In this document: positions 1-6,881 of the stretch, piece by piece | Position numbering within the stretch: position 1 is the first letter of the stretch | Layout of the letters: the number at the start of each line of letters is the position of its first letter | From: Chloroflexota bacterium | Lineage (GTDB): Bacteria; Chloroflexota; Dehalococcoidia; Lucifugimonadales; UBA1127 | Direction: 5' to 3' | Assembly: GCA_028873745.1 (NCBI GenBank) | Contig: JAPPNT010000214.1 | Location: 2,269-10,572, forward strand | DNA: 8,304 bases | Notes under the pieces: model-generated | The model's database searches: none | Told to the model about the DNA's origin: nothing | Seen by the model: only the letters and a program-made list of their open reading frames with translations | Translations under genes and position numbers: made by a program

Positions 1-49
1 TATCCCTCGGGCCGCAGCGCCAAACTTCCGGAGCACCTTAAACCTGGGG

Positions 50-77
50 GGGGGAGCTCCCAAGAGGAAGCTCCCCC
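50..77. terminator. Strong hairpin, possible terminator
   Basis: A 9-bp perfect stem pairs GGGGGAGCT (50-58) with AGCTCCCCC (69-77). After one C/A mismatch, two more G-C pairs close an AAGA loop. On the minus strand it lies 32 nt past the stop of the recJ tail copy, where a terminator would be expected. Neither side has a clean U tract, so intrinsic termination is only a guess. The intact recJ at 2791 has no comparable hairpin after its stop. Confidence 0.4.
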
Positions 78-109
78 GCAGACTTTCTTGTAACAAGCCT
101 GAGAAAAGC

Positions 110-231
110 TCACCCTGCCGCCCGAAGGTCCAGCACCCGCATCTGCAGCCGCTGCCGCCCGTTGTACGTGTTCATCTCTGGCGTGTACACCACGTCGACC
201 CGCCCCCGTTCGCCGACGCCCTCCGACCACG
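110..231 (-). pseudogene. 5'-truncated duplicate of the recJ 3' end
   Basis: Read on the minus strand, this segment encodes the last ~40 residues of RecJ, including the VDVVYTPE and NGRQRLQMRVLDLRAAG stretches, and stops at the same place as the intact gene. Hand alignment to 2791-2912 is ungapped over 122 bp with 12 mismatches, about 90% identity. Several changes are silent and the protein changes are conservative (I/V, V/M, V/T), so the copy evolved under selection as part of a gene before truncation, probably in a related genome. Weak protein-level similarity may run on to about 255 (AMAW against AVAF). There the sequence switches to an acetyl-CoA synthetase tail on the other strand. The DHH and DHHA1 catalytic domains are absent, so it cannot be a working nuclease. 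Confidence 0.85.
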
Positions 232-251
232 GCCGCCAGCGCCTCCAGGCC

Positions 252-383
252 ATCGCGCCCCGCAGCATCGAGTTCCGCGCGTCTCTGCCGAAGACCCGCA
301 GCGGCAAGATCATGCGCCGCCTCCTCAAGGCAGAGGAGCTGGGCCTCCCCCTCGGTGACACGTCAACGTTGGAAGACGACTAG
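252..383 (+). pseudogene. 3' fragment of acetyl-CoA synthetase
   Basis: The last ~44 codons match the C-terminal end of AMP-forming acetyl-CoA synthetase (ANL superfamily). The A10 motif LPKTRSGKIMRR is intact, with the adenylation lysine codon at 306-308, and the tail GDTSTLED is the typical Acs ending. The full enzyme is about 650 residues and makes acetyl-CoA from acetate, ATP and CoA. All of the adenylate-forming N domain is missing, so this fragment is inactive. The open frame extends left to an ATG at 162, but that part is antisense to the recJ relic and not Acs. Its 5' end abuts the recJ tail copy with no spacer. Such a junction could result from deletion across a divergent recJ/acs pair, or from illegitimate recombination. 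Confidence 0.8.
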
Positions 384-515
384 GGATGCAAACTGAATAA
401 AATAGTTACAAAAGATTACAAGAAATCCAGCTAATCCTTACACTCTGGTTATACCTATTCCAGTAAGATCATATGCACTATGCCTGCAATGGCAAGGCCT
501 ACGCTTGGCTCTCGT

Positions 516-575
516 ACGGACTTGAAAACAGGTGTAGGGCAACCCACCATGGGTTTAATCCCACTTCTTCTGCCG
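516..575 (+). pseudogene. Degenerate tRNA-Ser(UGA)-like 3' portion
   Basis: In correct order and spacing I see an anticodon loop CTTGAAA (521-527, anticodon TGA), a type II variable arm (533-548; GT-GGG paired with CCC-AC around a CAA loop, one A bulged), and a T arm (549-564; stem ATGGG/CCCAC, four of five pairs). Seven acceptor-like bases TTCTTCT, a G discriminator and CCG in place of CCA follow. Long variable arms mark tRNA-Ser, -Leu and -Tyr, and the TGA anticodon points to Ser. Decay signs are an anticodon stem (516-520 with 528-532) with only two good pairs, a 6-nt T loop lacking C56, and no matching AGAAGAA 5' acceptor strand or clear D arm upstream. It may be a tRNA fragment left by integration or recombination. 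Chance resemblance cannot be excluded. Confidence 0.4.
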
Positions 576-611
576 CTAACTAACGAGACCGTCAATACTG
601 TTCGGACATCA

Positions 612-618
612 AAAGGGG
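612..618 (+). promoter_or_regulatory. Ribosome binding site of the lipoprotein gene
   Basis: AAAGGGG ends 7 nt before the ATG at 626. This supports that start over the in-frame ATG at codon 8 (647), whose nearest purine run is further away. Confidence 0.6.
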
Positions 619-625
619 TGTCGGG

Positions 626-2722
626 ATGCAGGAAGCCTCCGTTGTGATGCGTAGTCTCGGAGACGGGATTCGCTGGATCTTGGCGATTGCTCTGCTGGTA
701 GCGCTTGTTGCCGCGTCTCTGGCGGCATGTACTGATGAGCCTCAACCTGCGCCAACATCGGAGCCTGCTCAGGATCCGGCGGTGCTGTTTACTATGACCC
801 CAACGCCCGCAGCGGCGCCCACCCCTGAGCCCATACCCACGGTCACCCCGGTGCCTGCCCCTGCGCCCACGCCCATACCGACGCCCGCGCCCACGCCGGT
901 GCCTGCACCTACGACTACGCCGACGCCCGCGCCCACAGCTACCCCGACGCCCTTACCCACGGCTACGCCGACGCCCGCGCCCACGGCTACCCCCACTCCA
1001 ACTCCCACACCCGAACCCTGGCCTGTCCTTCCGCCGCCTCCAGCAGTAAGCGCTGACGGGACGATAGATTGGTCCTCTTATCCCAGGCTTTGGGAGGCCG
1101 GCTACCGGCGCCTGACGGACGACAGGAAGGGGATAATCGAGGGACTCCCCTGGATACAGGATGGCATTGGCAACAGAGAAGTAGAGGGCGTGAACGGATT
1201 GATTATTTTGGCAGCCTATGCCGGTGACGTCTTCTCCGAAGTGGTGAAGGAACCGTGGGTGTTGGAAGGCAAGGACAGGCTTTCCATGAAGACCATGAAT
1301 GCGCTCGGATGGCTGGCCTATGAGGAGCGGCAAACGTTGGACAGGCTCCTGGCTCATCCTGCCATCAGCGACGGCATTACTGGCGATGAGGCAAGGGCGT
1401 TGACCGTCCTCCTAGGCGCTGCGCGATCCAATCCGTCGCTCGTGGACAAGCTCCTGGACCATCCTGCCATCAGCGACGGCGTTACTGGCGATGAGGCAAA
1501 GGTATTGACCGTCCTCCGCAGCGCCGTGCAATACAATCCGCCGCTCGTGGACGTTCTGCTTGACCCGGACCAGGTGATGCTGGAGGAGCGGACTGTCGCG
1601 CTGCCCCTGGCGGGGGATGTGGATCTCACCATGATTCGCACCAAGCCTGGCATGGAGCGCAACATGGACCTGCTGGAGGACGCGGTGCTGGCCATCGAGG
1701 AGTTCATGTCGAGCCCCTTCCCGGCCTCACAGGTGATCTGGCTGTTTGAAAGAGCCCTGCGCCCCGGCGCTAACGGGGCAAACTTTGGGACCCACGTGGT
1801 GACCGTCCCCGAGTATTACGACGTTCCGTCAACCATAAAGAGTCCCTTCCGCCACTTCATACATGAAGCGGCCCATCACTATTGGAGAGACAACTCCGCA
1901 AACTGGATAGATGAGGGAGCGGCCACGTTCTTGGAAACCGTTATTGAATCCAGGGCAACAGGTTGGCCGATGGCCATGGAGAGGCAGCCGTGCCCATCCG
2001 CTCGGCATATTGCCGAAGATTCTGAGGGGGATTGCGATTACCGCTTTGGAGAGCGTATTTTCCATGACCTCTACCGGAACATGGATGAGACTGCCTTCAG
2101 GCTGGCCTTCCGGCGGCTATACTTGCTGTCCCAATACGACGACCTTAACGACGGATGCGACGGCGTCGCCCTAAGCATTTGTCACGTCAGGGCAGCGTTC
2201 ATGGCGGATATTCCTGCGGACGCGGCGGCCACCGTGGAGAAGGTGATTGCCCGCTGGTACGACGGGAGCGAGCCGTTCGACACCAGTCACCAAGACACAT
2301 CTGCACCAGACCCGGTCATCCCGTTCATGGATGGCCGGGTAGAGCGCGCGTGGGTCAGCGACGGTCCGGTTCCGATAACCAACAAAGCCTATCCTGGCAG
2401 CAGACTGGACTTCAACATTGAGTATTCTTGTCAGGAGGAGTCCCTGTGCCAGCGTATGCTGCCGTTGACCATCATCCACTATTCTGAGGGGGACGGGTTC
2501 AACTTCAACCCCAGGCATTATGAGGGTGAAAGCCTCAGCTTCAGCTTGGAAGGGCATCGATGGCATTTGCAAAGGGTGTCGGATGACAGGTACAGGCAAC
2601 GGTTCAGGTTGGGCAGTTACGCTTCCGGAGGGCCGGAGGGCCGTTATTGGGTGTATGCGTACTTGGGGGGGCAAAAGATCGCCGAAGTTCCATATGAGAT
2701 TGGGAGATTGCCATTGCCGTGA
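626..2722 (+). CDS. Repeat-containing lipoprotein with gluzincin-type zinc metallopeptidase domain
   Basis: This 698-aa protein is exported and lipid-anchored. It has a hydrophobic segment at residues 17-34 and a lipobox LAAC with the acylated Cys at 35. A Thr/Pro/Ala-rich stalk follows (about 41-138). Four tandem 35-residue helical repeats start at Pro175, Pro210, Pro245 and Pro280 (pattern P-[W/A]-[I/V]-x-[D/E]-G). The catalytic core has HEAAH (His413, Glu414, His417) and a downstream W-I-D-E-G with Glu430 as likely third zinc ligand, the HExxH...E layout of peptidase clan MA(E). A helical stretch (about 472-545) resembles the part after the active site in such families. The last ~125 residues look beta-rich and may bind substrate or partner. 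No substrate can be assigned. The gene stands alone, convergent with recJ, 68 bp away. Two sampled 60-base stretches have 52-53% GC, well below the neighbours, which suggests acquired DNA. Domain calls are by eye, and the family name is uncertain. Confidence 0.8.
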   Translation: MQEASVVMRSLGDGIRWILAIALLVALVAASLAACTDEPQPAPTSEPAQDPAVLFTMTPTPAAAPTPEPIPTVTPVPAPAPTPIPTPAPTPVPAPTTTPTPAPTATPTPLPTATPTPAPTATPTPTPTPEPWPVLPPPPAVSADGTIDWSSYPRLWEAGYRRLTDDRKGIIEGLPWIQDGIGNREVEGVNGLIILAAYAGDVFSEVVKEPWVLEGKDRLSMKTMNALGWLAYEERQTLDRLLAHPAISDGITGDEARALTVLLGAARSNPSLVDKLLDHPAISDGVTGDEAKVLTVLRSAVQYNPPLVDVLLDPDQVMLEERTVALPLAGDVDLTMIRTKPGMERNMDLLEDAVLAIEEFMSSPFPASQVIWLFERALRPGANGANFGTHVVTVPEYYDVPSTIKSPFRHFIHEAAHHYWRDNSANWIDEGAATFLETVIESRATGWPMAMERQPCPSARHIAEDSEGDCDYRFGERIFHDLYRNMDETAFRLAFRRLYLLSQYDDLNDGCDGVALSICHVRAAFMADIPADAAATVEKVIARWYDGSEPFDTSHQDTSAPDPVIPFMDGRVERAWVSDGPVPITNKAYPGSRLDFNIEYSCQEESLCQRMLPLTIIHYSEGDGFNFNPRHYEGESLSFSLEGHRWHLQRVSDDRYRQRFRLGSYASGGPEGRYWVYAYLGGQKIAEVPYEIGRLPLP
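1148..1567 (+). repeat. Four in-frame 105-bp repeats in the lipoprotein gene
   Basis: The encoded repeats begin at Pro175, Pro210, Pro245 and Pro280, exactly 35 residues apart, each opening with P-[WA]-[IV]-x-[DE]-G and ending in a leucine-rich helix. Units 1 and 2 have diverged. Phased from Asp239, the DNA units at 1340-1444 and 1445-1549 differ at 15 of 105 positions (about 86% identity), so they are the most recent duplication. A partial fifth unit may start at LLDPDQV. The fold is probably an alpha-solenoid-like helical array, by inference. Confidence 0.8.
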
Positions 2723-2723
2723 A

Positions 2724-2749
2724 GGGCCGTGCTTTCGCCGCCCACGCCC
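2724..2749. terminator. Weak hairpin between convergent genes
   Basis: GGGCCGTG (2724-2731) can pair with CACGCCC (2743-2749), with one bulged C and an 11-nt loop. It sits between the stop of the lipoprotein gene and the stop of recJ, where a two-way terminator could lie. It has no U tract on either strand, so the call is weak. Confidence 0.2.
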
Positions 2750-2790
2750 TGTGGCCCGCTCGCTAGCCAACCGAGTACCCGTCCCCCTCC

Positions 2791-4485
2791 TCACCCCGCC
2801 GCCCGCAGGTCCAGCACCCGCATCTGCAGCCGCTGCCGCCCGTTGTACACGTTCACCTCCGGCGTGTACACCACGTCGATGCGCCCCCGCTCGCTGACGT
2901 CCTCCGGCCACGCCCGGTTGAACGCGACCGCCTCCCACGTTGAGCCGCCCTGCCGCAGTTGCAGCCGCAGGTGTTGCCCCTCGCCGCCCATGCGGCGCAC
3001 GTCGACCACCGAGGCGCTCCGAGTGAGGAACGCTGGCGGCGGGTTCTCTTGCCCGAACGGCGCTAGCTTCCGCAGGAACCCCATCGTCTGCCCCGGCATC
3101 TCGGCGAACCCCGCCTCCGCGTCCACGCGCAGCGTCGGCTCCAGCGACGCCTCCCGCAGCCGTTCCCGCGCGAGCCCCTGCAGCGAGCGCCCAATGCCGT
3201 CGAGTTCTTCCGTCCGCGCCACGAAGCCCGCCGCCGCTGGGTGCCCGCCGAAGTGCAGGAACCGCTCGCTGTGCTCCGCCAGCGCCCGCGCCAGGTGAAA
3301 CTCCGTCGTGCTCCGCCCGCTCGCCCGCGCCACGTCGCCGTCTACCGCGACGACTACCGCCGGCCGCGAGAATCGTTCGACGAGCCTGCCCGCCACCAGT
3401 CCGCTGACGCCCGGGTTGAACTGCTCGCCCGCTATGAACAGCAGCCGCTCGCCCGCCTCCACCTGCGGCGCGGCAATCCGCATCCCCTCGTCCAGCAGCT
3501 CCTGCGTCAGCGACCGACGCTCCTGGTTCAGCGCCTCGATGCGCGTGGCCAGCTCCTGCGCCTCTTCCGGGTCCTCCGCCGTCAGCAGGCTGAACGCCAG
3601 TTCCGCGCTCTCCATCCGCCCCGCCGCGTTCAACCTCGGCGCGATGACGAACGGGATCGACTCGTGGTCCAGCGACTCCCTTGCCACGCCCGCCGACGCC
3701 AGCAGCGCCAGCAACCCCGGCCGCTCCGTCTCCCGCAACCGTTCGAGCCCCAGCGTCGCGATGGCGCGGTTCTCCCCCAGCAGCGGCGCCATGTCCGCCA
3801 CCGTCCCCAGCGATGCCAGCTCCAACGCCCCGCCCGGCACGGGCGTCTCCAGCCGCCGATGGATGGCCTGCACCAGCTTGAACGCCAGCCCCGCGCCCGT
3901 GAGGAACGGGAAGGGGTACGCGTCCGTCGGCGTCACCATCGCGAAGGCCTCGGGCGTCTCGCGGATGGGCGCGTGGTGGTCCGTCAGGATGACGTCCATG
4001 CCGAGTTCCCGTGCCTGTCGCACCTCTGCCGCCGACGTAATCCCGCAGTCGACGGTGATGACCAGCGACGCCCCGTACTCGGCCATGGCCGTGACGGCCT
4101 CGCCGTTCAGCCCGTGGCCGTCGCGCACCCGGTGCGGCAGGTGCACGAACGCGTCCCCGCCCAGCGCCAGCAACGATTCGTACAGCAGCGCCGACGCCGT
4201 GACGCCGTCCGTGTCGAAGTCGCCATAGACCGCGATCGTCTCGCCGCCCTCGACGGCCGCCATCGTACGGTCGACGGCGGAGTCCATTTCGGAGAAGAGG
4301 AAGGGGTCGTGCAGGGCGTCCTCGGAGGCGTGCAGCAGCTCCCACGCCATGTCGCGCGTCTCGATGCCGCGGTTGTAGAGGAGTTGCGCCCACAGCCGGG
4401 GCAGCCGCAGCGCGTCGACAACCTCGTCGGGCGCTCGTGGGGCGATGACCCACGTGGGCTGCGGAAGTGCGCCGTTGTCCGCCAT
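2791..4485 (-). CDS. recJ: Single-stranded-DNA-specific exonuclease RecJ
   Basis: RecJ degrades single-stranded DNA 5' to 3' in the cytoplasm during RecF-pathway recombination, mismatch repair and base excision repair. The 564 residues match the usual length. The DHH phosphoesterase domain shows the metal-binding motifs GDFDTDG (88-94, variant of DYDADG), VDCGITS (145-151), TDHHAP (168-173) and the region around LGTVADMAPL (226-235). RLNAAGRM (284-291) follows. The DHHA1 domain carries GVSGLVAGRL (359-368) and GGHPAAAGF (413-421). The C-terminal OB-like domain includes LAPFGQENP (474-482). All core residues I can check are present, so it should be active. The ATG at 4485 lies 9 nt after the fabF stop with no clear Shine-Dalgarno, which suggests translational coupling. 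Its last 122 bp are duplicated at 110-231. Confidence 0.96.
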   Translation of the reverse strand: MADNGALPQPTWVIAPRAPDEVVDALRLPRLWAQLLYNRGIETRDMAWELLHASEDALHDPFLFSEMDSAVDRTMAAVEGGETIAVYGDFDTDGVTASALLYESLLALGGDAFVHLPHRVRDGHGLNGEAVTAMAEYGASLVITVDCGITSAAEVRQARELGMDVILTDHHAPIRETPEAFAMVTPTDAYPFPFLTGAGLAFKLVQAIHRRLETPVPGGALELASLGTVADMAPLLGENRAIATLGLERLRETERPGLLALLASAGVARESLDHESIPFVIAPRLNAAGRMESAELAFSLLTAEDPEEAQELATRIEALNQERRSLTQELLDEGMRIAAPQVEAGERLLFIAGEQFNPGVSGLVAGRLVERFSRPAVVVAVDGDVARASGRSTTEFHLARALAEHSERFLHFGGHPAAAGFVARTEELDGIGRSLQGLARERLREASLEPTLRVDAEAGFAEMPGQTMGFLRKLAPFGQENPPPAFLTRSASVVDVRRMGGEGQHLRLQLRQGGSTWEAVAFNRAWPEDVSERGRIDVVYTPEVNVYNGRQRLQMRVLDLRAAG

Positions 4486-4494
4486 GCCGGGCGG

Positions 4495-5739
4495 CTAGGC
4501 GTCGTAGCGCTGGAAGAGCAGGGAGGTGTTGTGGCCGCCGAACCCCAGCGAGTTGGTCATGGCCACGTCCACCTTGGTCATCCGCGCGTTGTGTGGCGTG
4601 TAGTCCAGGTCGCACTCGGGGTCGGGGTTCGTCAGGTTGATGGTCGGCGGGATCGCCCCGCGTTCGATGGACATCACGCAGATGGCCGACTCGATGGCGC
4701 CTGCGGCCCCCAGCAGGTGGCCCGTCATTGACTTGGACGAGCTGATGGCCACCTTGTTCGCGTCATCGCCCCAGACCGACTTGACCGCGTCCGTCTCCGC
4801 CTTGTCGTTGATCGGCGTCGATGTCCCGTGCGCGTTGATGTAGTCCACGTCCTCCGGCTTCAGCCCTGCGCCCGTGATCGCCTGCCGCATCGCCCGCGCG
4901 CCGCCCTCGCCGAAGGGCGCCGGTTGCGTGATGTGCGACGCGTCCGACGTTACGCCGTAGCCCGACAGCTCGGCGATGGGCCGCGCCCCCCGCGCCAGCG
5001 CGTGCTCCAGCCGTTCAACGATGAGCACCGCCGCGCCCTCGCCGATGATGAACCCGTCCCGCAGCGCGTCGAACGGCCGCGACGCCGCCTCCGGCGTCTC
5101 GTTGTTCCGCGAAAGCGCCCCGGCGGAGTTGAACCCCGCCACTGCGATGGGGCAAATGGGCGCCTCGGCGCCCCCGCAGATTGCCACGTCGATCTCGCCC
5201 TTGCGGATGAGGTCCATCCCCATCCCGATGGCGTCCGCTCCGCTCGCGCATGCCGAGACCGTCGCGAAGCTCGGCCCCCGCGCGCCGTACGTAATCGAGA
5301 CGTTGCCGCCCGCCATGTCCACCAGCATCATTGGCACCAGGAACGGGCTGATGCGCTTGGGGCCCTTCTCCCGCAGCACGTCGTACTGCTCGGACAGCGT
5401 GATGATGCCGCCTACGCCACTTGCGATGAGCGACGACACCCGGTCGCCCAGCGGCTCCTCGCGCAGCAGGTCCGCCTGGCCCAGAGCCTCGCGCGCCGCC
5501 GCCAGCGCGAACTGCGAGAACCGGTCCGCCCGTCGGGCTTCCTTCCGGTCCATGTAGTTTGTCGGGTCGAAGTCCGTGATCTCCGCCGCTATCGTCGTCT
5601 CGAACCCCTCGGCGTCGAAGGCCGTGATGTGCGAGACCCCTGACCGCCCCGCGAGAAGCGACTCCCACGTCGCGTCCGCTGTCAGACCGAGAGGGCTCAC
5701 CACGCCGATGCCGGTCACCACAATTCTTTCGTCTGCCAC
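4495..5739 (-). CDS. fabF: Beta-ketoacyl-ACP synthase II
   Basis: FabF catalyses decarboxylative condensation of malonyl-ACP with acyl-ACP, the elongation step of type II fatty acid synthesis in the cytoplasm. The 414 residues fit the family. The thiolase-fold catalytic set is complete: Cys164 in VSACASG, His304 in NAHGTSTP and His341 in SMTGHLLGAAG, with the conserved Lys336 just before. The gatekeeper Phe400 in GFGGHN is also present. Together these favour KAS II over KAS I or KAS III. The start is GTG (5737-5739), preceded by AAGGAG (5745-5750) at 5-nt spacing. A promoter lies about 105 nt upstream. acpP, the usual upstream neighbour of fabF, is absent. recJ follows after 9 nt, so the two genes form an operon. 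Confidence 0.97.
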   Translation of the reverse strand: MADERIVVTGIGVVSPLGLTADATWESLLAGRSGVSHITAFDAEGFETTIAAEITDFDPTNYMDRKEARRADRFSQFALAAAREALGQADLLREEPLGDRVSSLIASGVGGIITLSEQYDVLREKGPKRISPFLVPMMLVDMAGGNVSITYGARGPSFATVSACASGADAIGMGMDLIRKGEIDVAICGGAEAPICPIAVAGFNSAGALSRNNETPEAASRPFDALRDGFIIGEGAAVLIVERLEHALARGARPIAELSGYGVTSDASHITQPAPFGEGGARAMRQAITGAGLKPEDVDYINAHGTSTPINDKAETDAVKSVWGDDANKVAISSSKSMTGHLLGAAGAIESAICVMSIERGAIPPTINLTNPDPECDLDYTPHNARMTKVDVAMTNSLGFGGHNTSLLFQRYDA

Positions 5740-5744
5740 AAGTG

Positions 5745-5750
5745 CTCCTT
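5745..5750 (-). promoter_or_regulatory. Shine-Dalgarno site of fabF
   Basis: On the minus strand AAGGAG stands 5 nt before a GTG codon at 5739. The good match and spacing decide in favour of this non-ATG start, which also gives the N-terminus expected for FabF (ERIVVTGIGVVSPLG). Confidence 0.8.
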
Positions 5751-5845
5751 GTCAGCGTCGCGCTGTTGCTTTGGCTCTGACAGGCCCCCCTGGAGAGTCT
5801 GTCGGTAGGCCTGAGCGGCAGTCCCGCAAAGCCGGTGTTGCCGCG

Positions 5846-5874
5846 ATTATAGCAGGGCGCCATGGGGGACGGAA
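5846..5874 (-). promoter_or_regulatory. Sigma-70-type promoter of the fabF-recJ operon
   Basis: A perfect -10 hexamer TATAAT lies on the minus strand at 5846-5851 within GC-rich DNA. The hexamer 17 nt upstream (TTCCGT, 5869-5874) is a poor -35, and TTGTTC at 5872-5877 would need 20-nt spacing. Transcription would start near 5839, leaving a leader of about 100 nt before fabF. No operator palindrome or riboswitch was recognised in the leader. Confidence 0.6.
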
Positions 5875-5919
5875 CAAGGGATAGATGCCGTGAATCGGAG
5901 GCATTGCAGCCTCGCCGCG

Positions 5920-6810
5920 TCAGCTTTCAGTGTGGAACGCCACCCCCAGCAGTCCCGGCCCCGTGTGCGCGCCGATCACCGGAGTGAACGGCATCGTGAT
6001 TGTCTCGACGCACGCGAACCGCCCCGCGATCGCGCGCCTCAGTGATTCTGCGTCCTCCGGTGCCGCCGCGTGCATGACGACGACGCGCAACGGCCCGCCG
6101 CCCGACTCCTCCGCTATGACCTCCATGACCCGCTCCACCGCCTTGGCCCTCGTGCGGGGCCGCGCCACCATGCGCACCTCGCCCTCGCCCGGCCAGATGG
6201 CGAGGATGGGGTTGATGTTCAGCAGCGACGCCGCCCAGAACGCCGCCTTGGGCACGCGCCCACCCCGCTGCAGCCGCCGCAAGGATTCCAGGATGCCGAC
6301 GAAGTACACCCGCCCCGCCACGTCGGCTGCCCGCCGATCCACCGCATCGAGCGCCGCGCCCTCCGACGCCAGCCGCGCCGCCGCCAGCGCAACCAGCGCC
6401 TCGGCCCCGCCCGCCGTCCCGCTGTCGAGCACGACGCCCCGCCGCTCCGGGTGCGCGGCCAGCGCCCCCTCGAGCGCCGCCGTCGCGATGCCGTACGTCG
6501 CGCTCAGCTTGGAAGTCGTCGTGATGCAAAGCACGTCGCGCCCCGATTCGAAGGCGCGTTGTAGTGCTTCTCCGTACGATGCGGGAGAGGGAGCGGCGGT
6601 CTGCGCTGGCACGCTGTCGTCTGCGATGAGCTGGTAGAACGCGTCCGCCGTGATGTCGACGCCGTCCAGGTAGCCGCGACCGCCCACAGACAATTGCAGC
6701 GGCACAACCTCCAGCGGCAGCCCGCCGATGTGCTCAGCCGTCAGTGATGACGTGCTGTCGACGATGACCGTGACGGTCGGTTCGGTATCAGGGATATCGT
6801 CCATCTGCAT
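5920..6810 (-). CDS. DegV family fatty-acid-binding protein (FakB-like)
   Basis: DegV proteins bind a single fatty acid. The FakB members present it to the kinase FakA, which phosphorylates the carboxylate so exogenous fatty acids can enter phospholipid synthesis. The 296 residues match the family. Motifs are VIVDSTSSL (15-23), TAAPSP (71-76, in place of the usual TSQPSP), ITTTSKLSATY (96-106), DSGTAGG (129-135), LESLRRLQRGGRV (174-186), NINPIL (198-203) and VIGAHTGPG (278-286, with the conserved His282). Asn200 stands where many members have Lys in NIKPIL. No fakA is in the window. The nearby fabF fits a lipid role, but a 180-bp gap with its own promoter separates them. The start at 6810 has no visible Shine-Dalgarno, and Met3 (6804) is an alternative. 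Confidence 0.9.
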   Translation of the reverse strand: MQMDDIPDTEPTVTVIVDSTSSLTAEHIGGLPLEVVPLQLSVGGRGYLDGVDITADAFYQLIADDSVPAQTAAPSPASYGEALQRAFESGRDVLCITTTSKLSATYGIATAALEGALAAHPERRGVVLDSGTAGGAEALVALAAARLASEGAALDAVDRRAADVAGRVYFVGILESLRRLQRGGRVPKAAFWAASLLNINPILAIWPGEGEVRMVARPRTRAKAVERVMEVIAEESGGGPLRVVVMHAAAPEDAESLRRAIAGRFACVETITMPFTPVIGAHTGPGLLGVAFHTES

Positions 6811-6881
6811 CAGATTGCATCAATTGCGCTGCAAATGGAAGAACTTGAGGCGGCTCTTGACGGGCGTCGCAGCCCCGCCCC

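Larger units (their letters stand above)
384..625. other. AT-rich intergenic segment
   Basis: No credible gene lies here. GC is about 31% over 391-480, counted by hand, against about 70-78% in sampled recJ stretches. The drop begins within ten bases of the acs fragment's stop. The segment holds the tRNA-Ser-like relic at 516-575 and the ribosome binding site of the next gene. I could not find a convincing -35/-10 pair for that gene, although its promoter should lie here. Confidence 0.7.

Noticed and set aside
162..383. 73-codon frame read as a single gene
   Set aside because: Its first ~30 codons are antisense to the recJ relic. Only the last part is real Acs sequence, so I annotated the fragment alone.
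455..745. Minus-strand frame of 96 codons in the AT-rich region
   Set aside because: It overlaps the tRNA-like relic and the antisense of the lipoprotein signal peptide, with no recognisable protein features.
806..1018. Short repeated GC-rich units in the Thr/Pro stalk as a CRISPR or satellite array
   Set aside because: The units are in frame, irregular in length and explained by Thr-Pro/Ala-Pro codon repetition. There are no unique spacers.
2171..4615. Very long minus-strand open frame (814 codons) overlapping recJ
   Set aside because: It runs in another frame through recJ and antisense to the lipoprotein gene. The product is a low-complexity Arg/Gly/Ala string, the usual artefact of high-GC coding DNA.
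3241..4731. Long plus-strand open frame (496 codons) antisense to recJ and the fabF 3' end
   Set aside because: Its Arg/Gln/Pro-rich product shows no motifs, and it overlaps two certain genes on the other strand.
5895..5915. Short inverted repeat GAGGC/GCCTC after degV as a terminator
   Set aside because: The stem is only 5 bp with no U tract, so it cannot be told from chance in GC-rich DNA.
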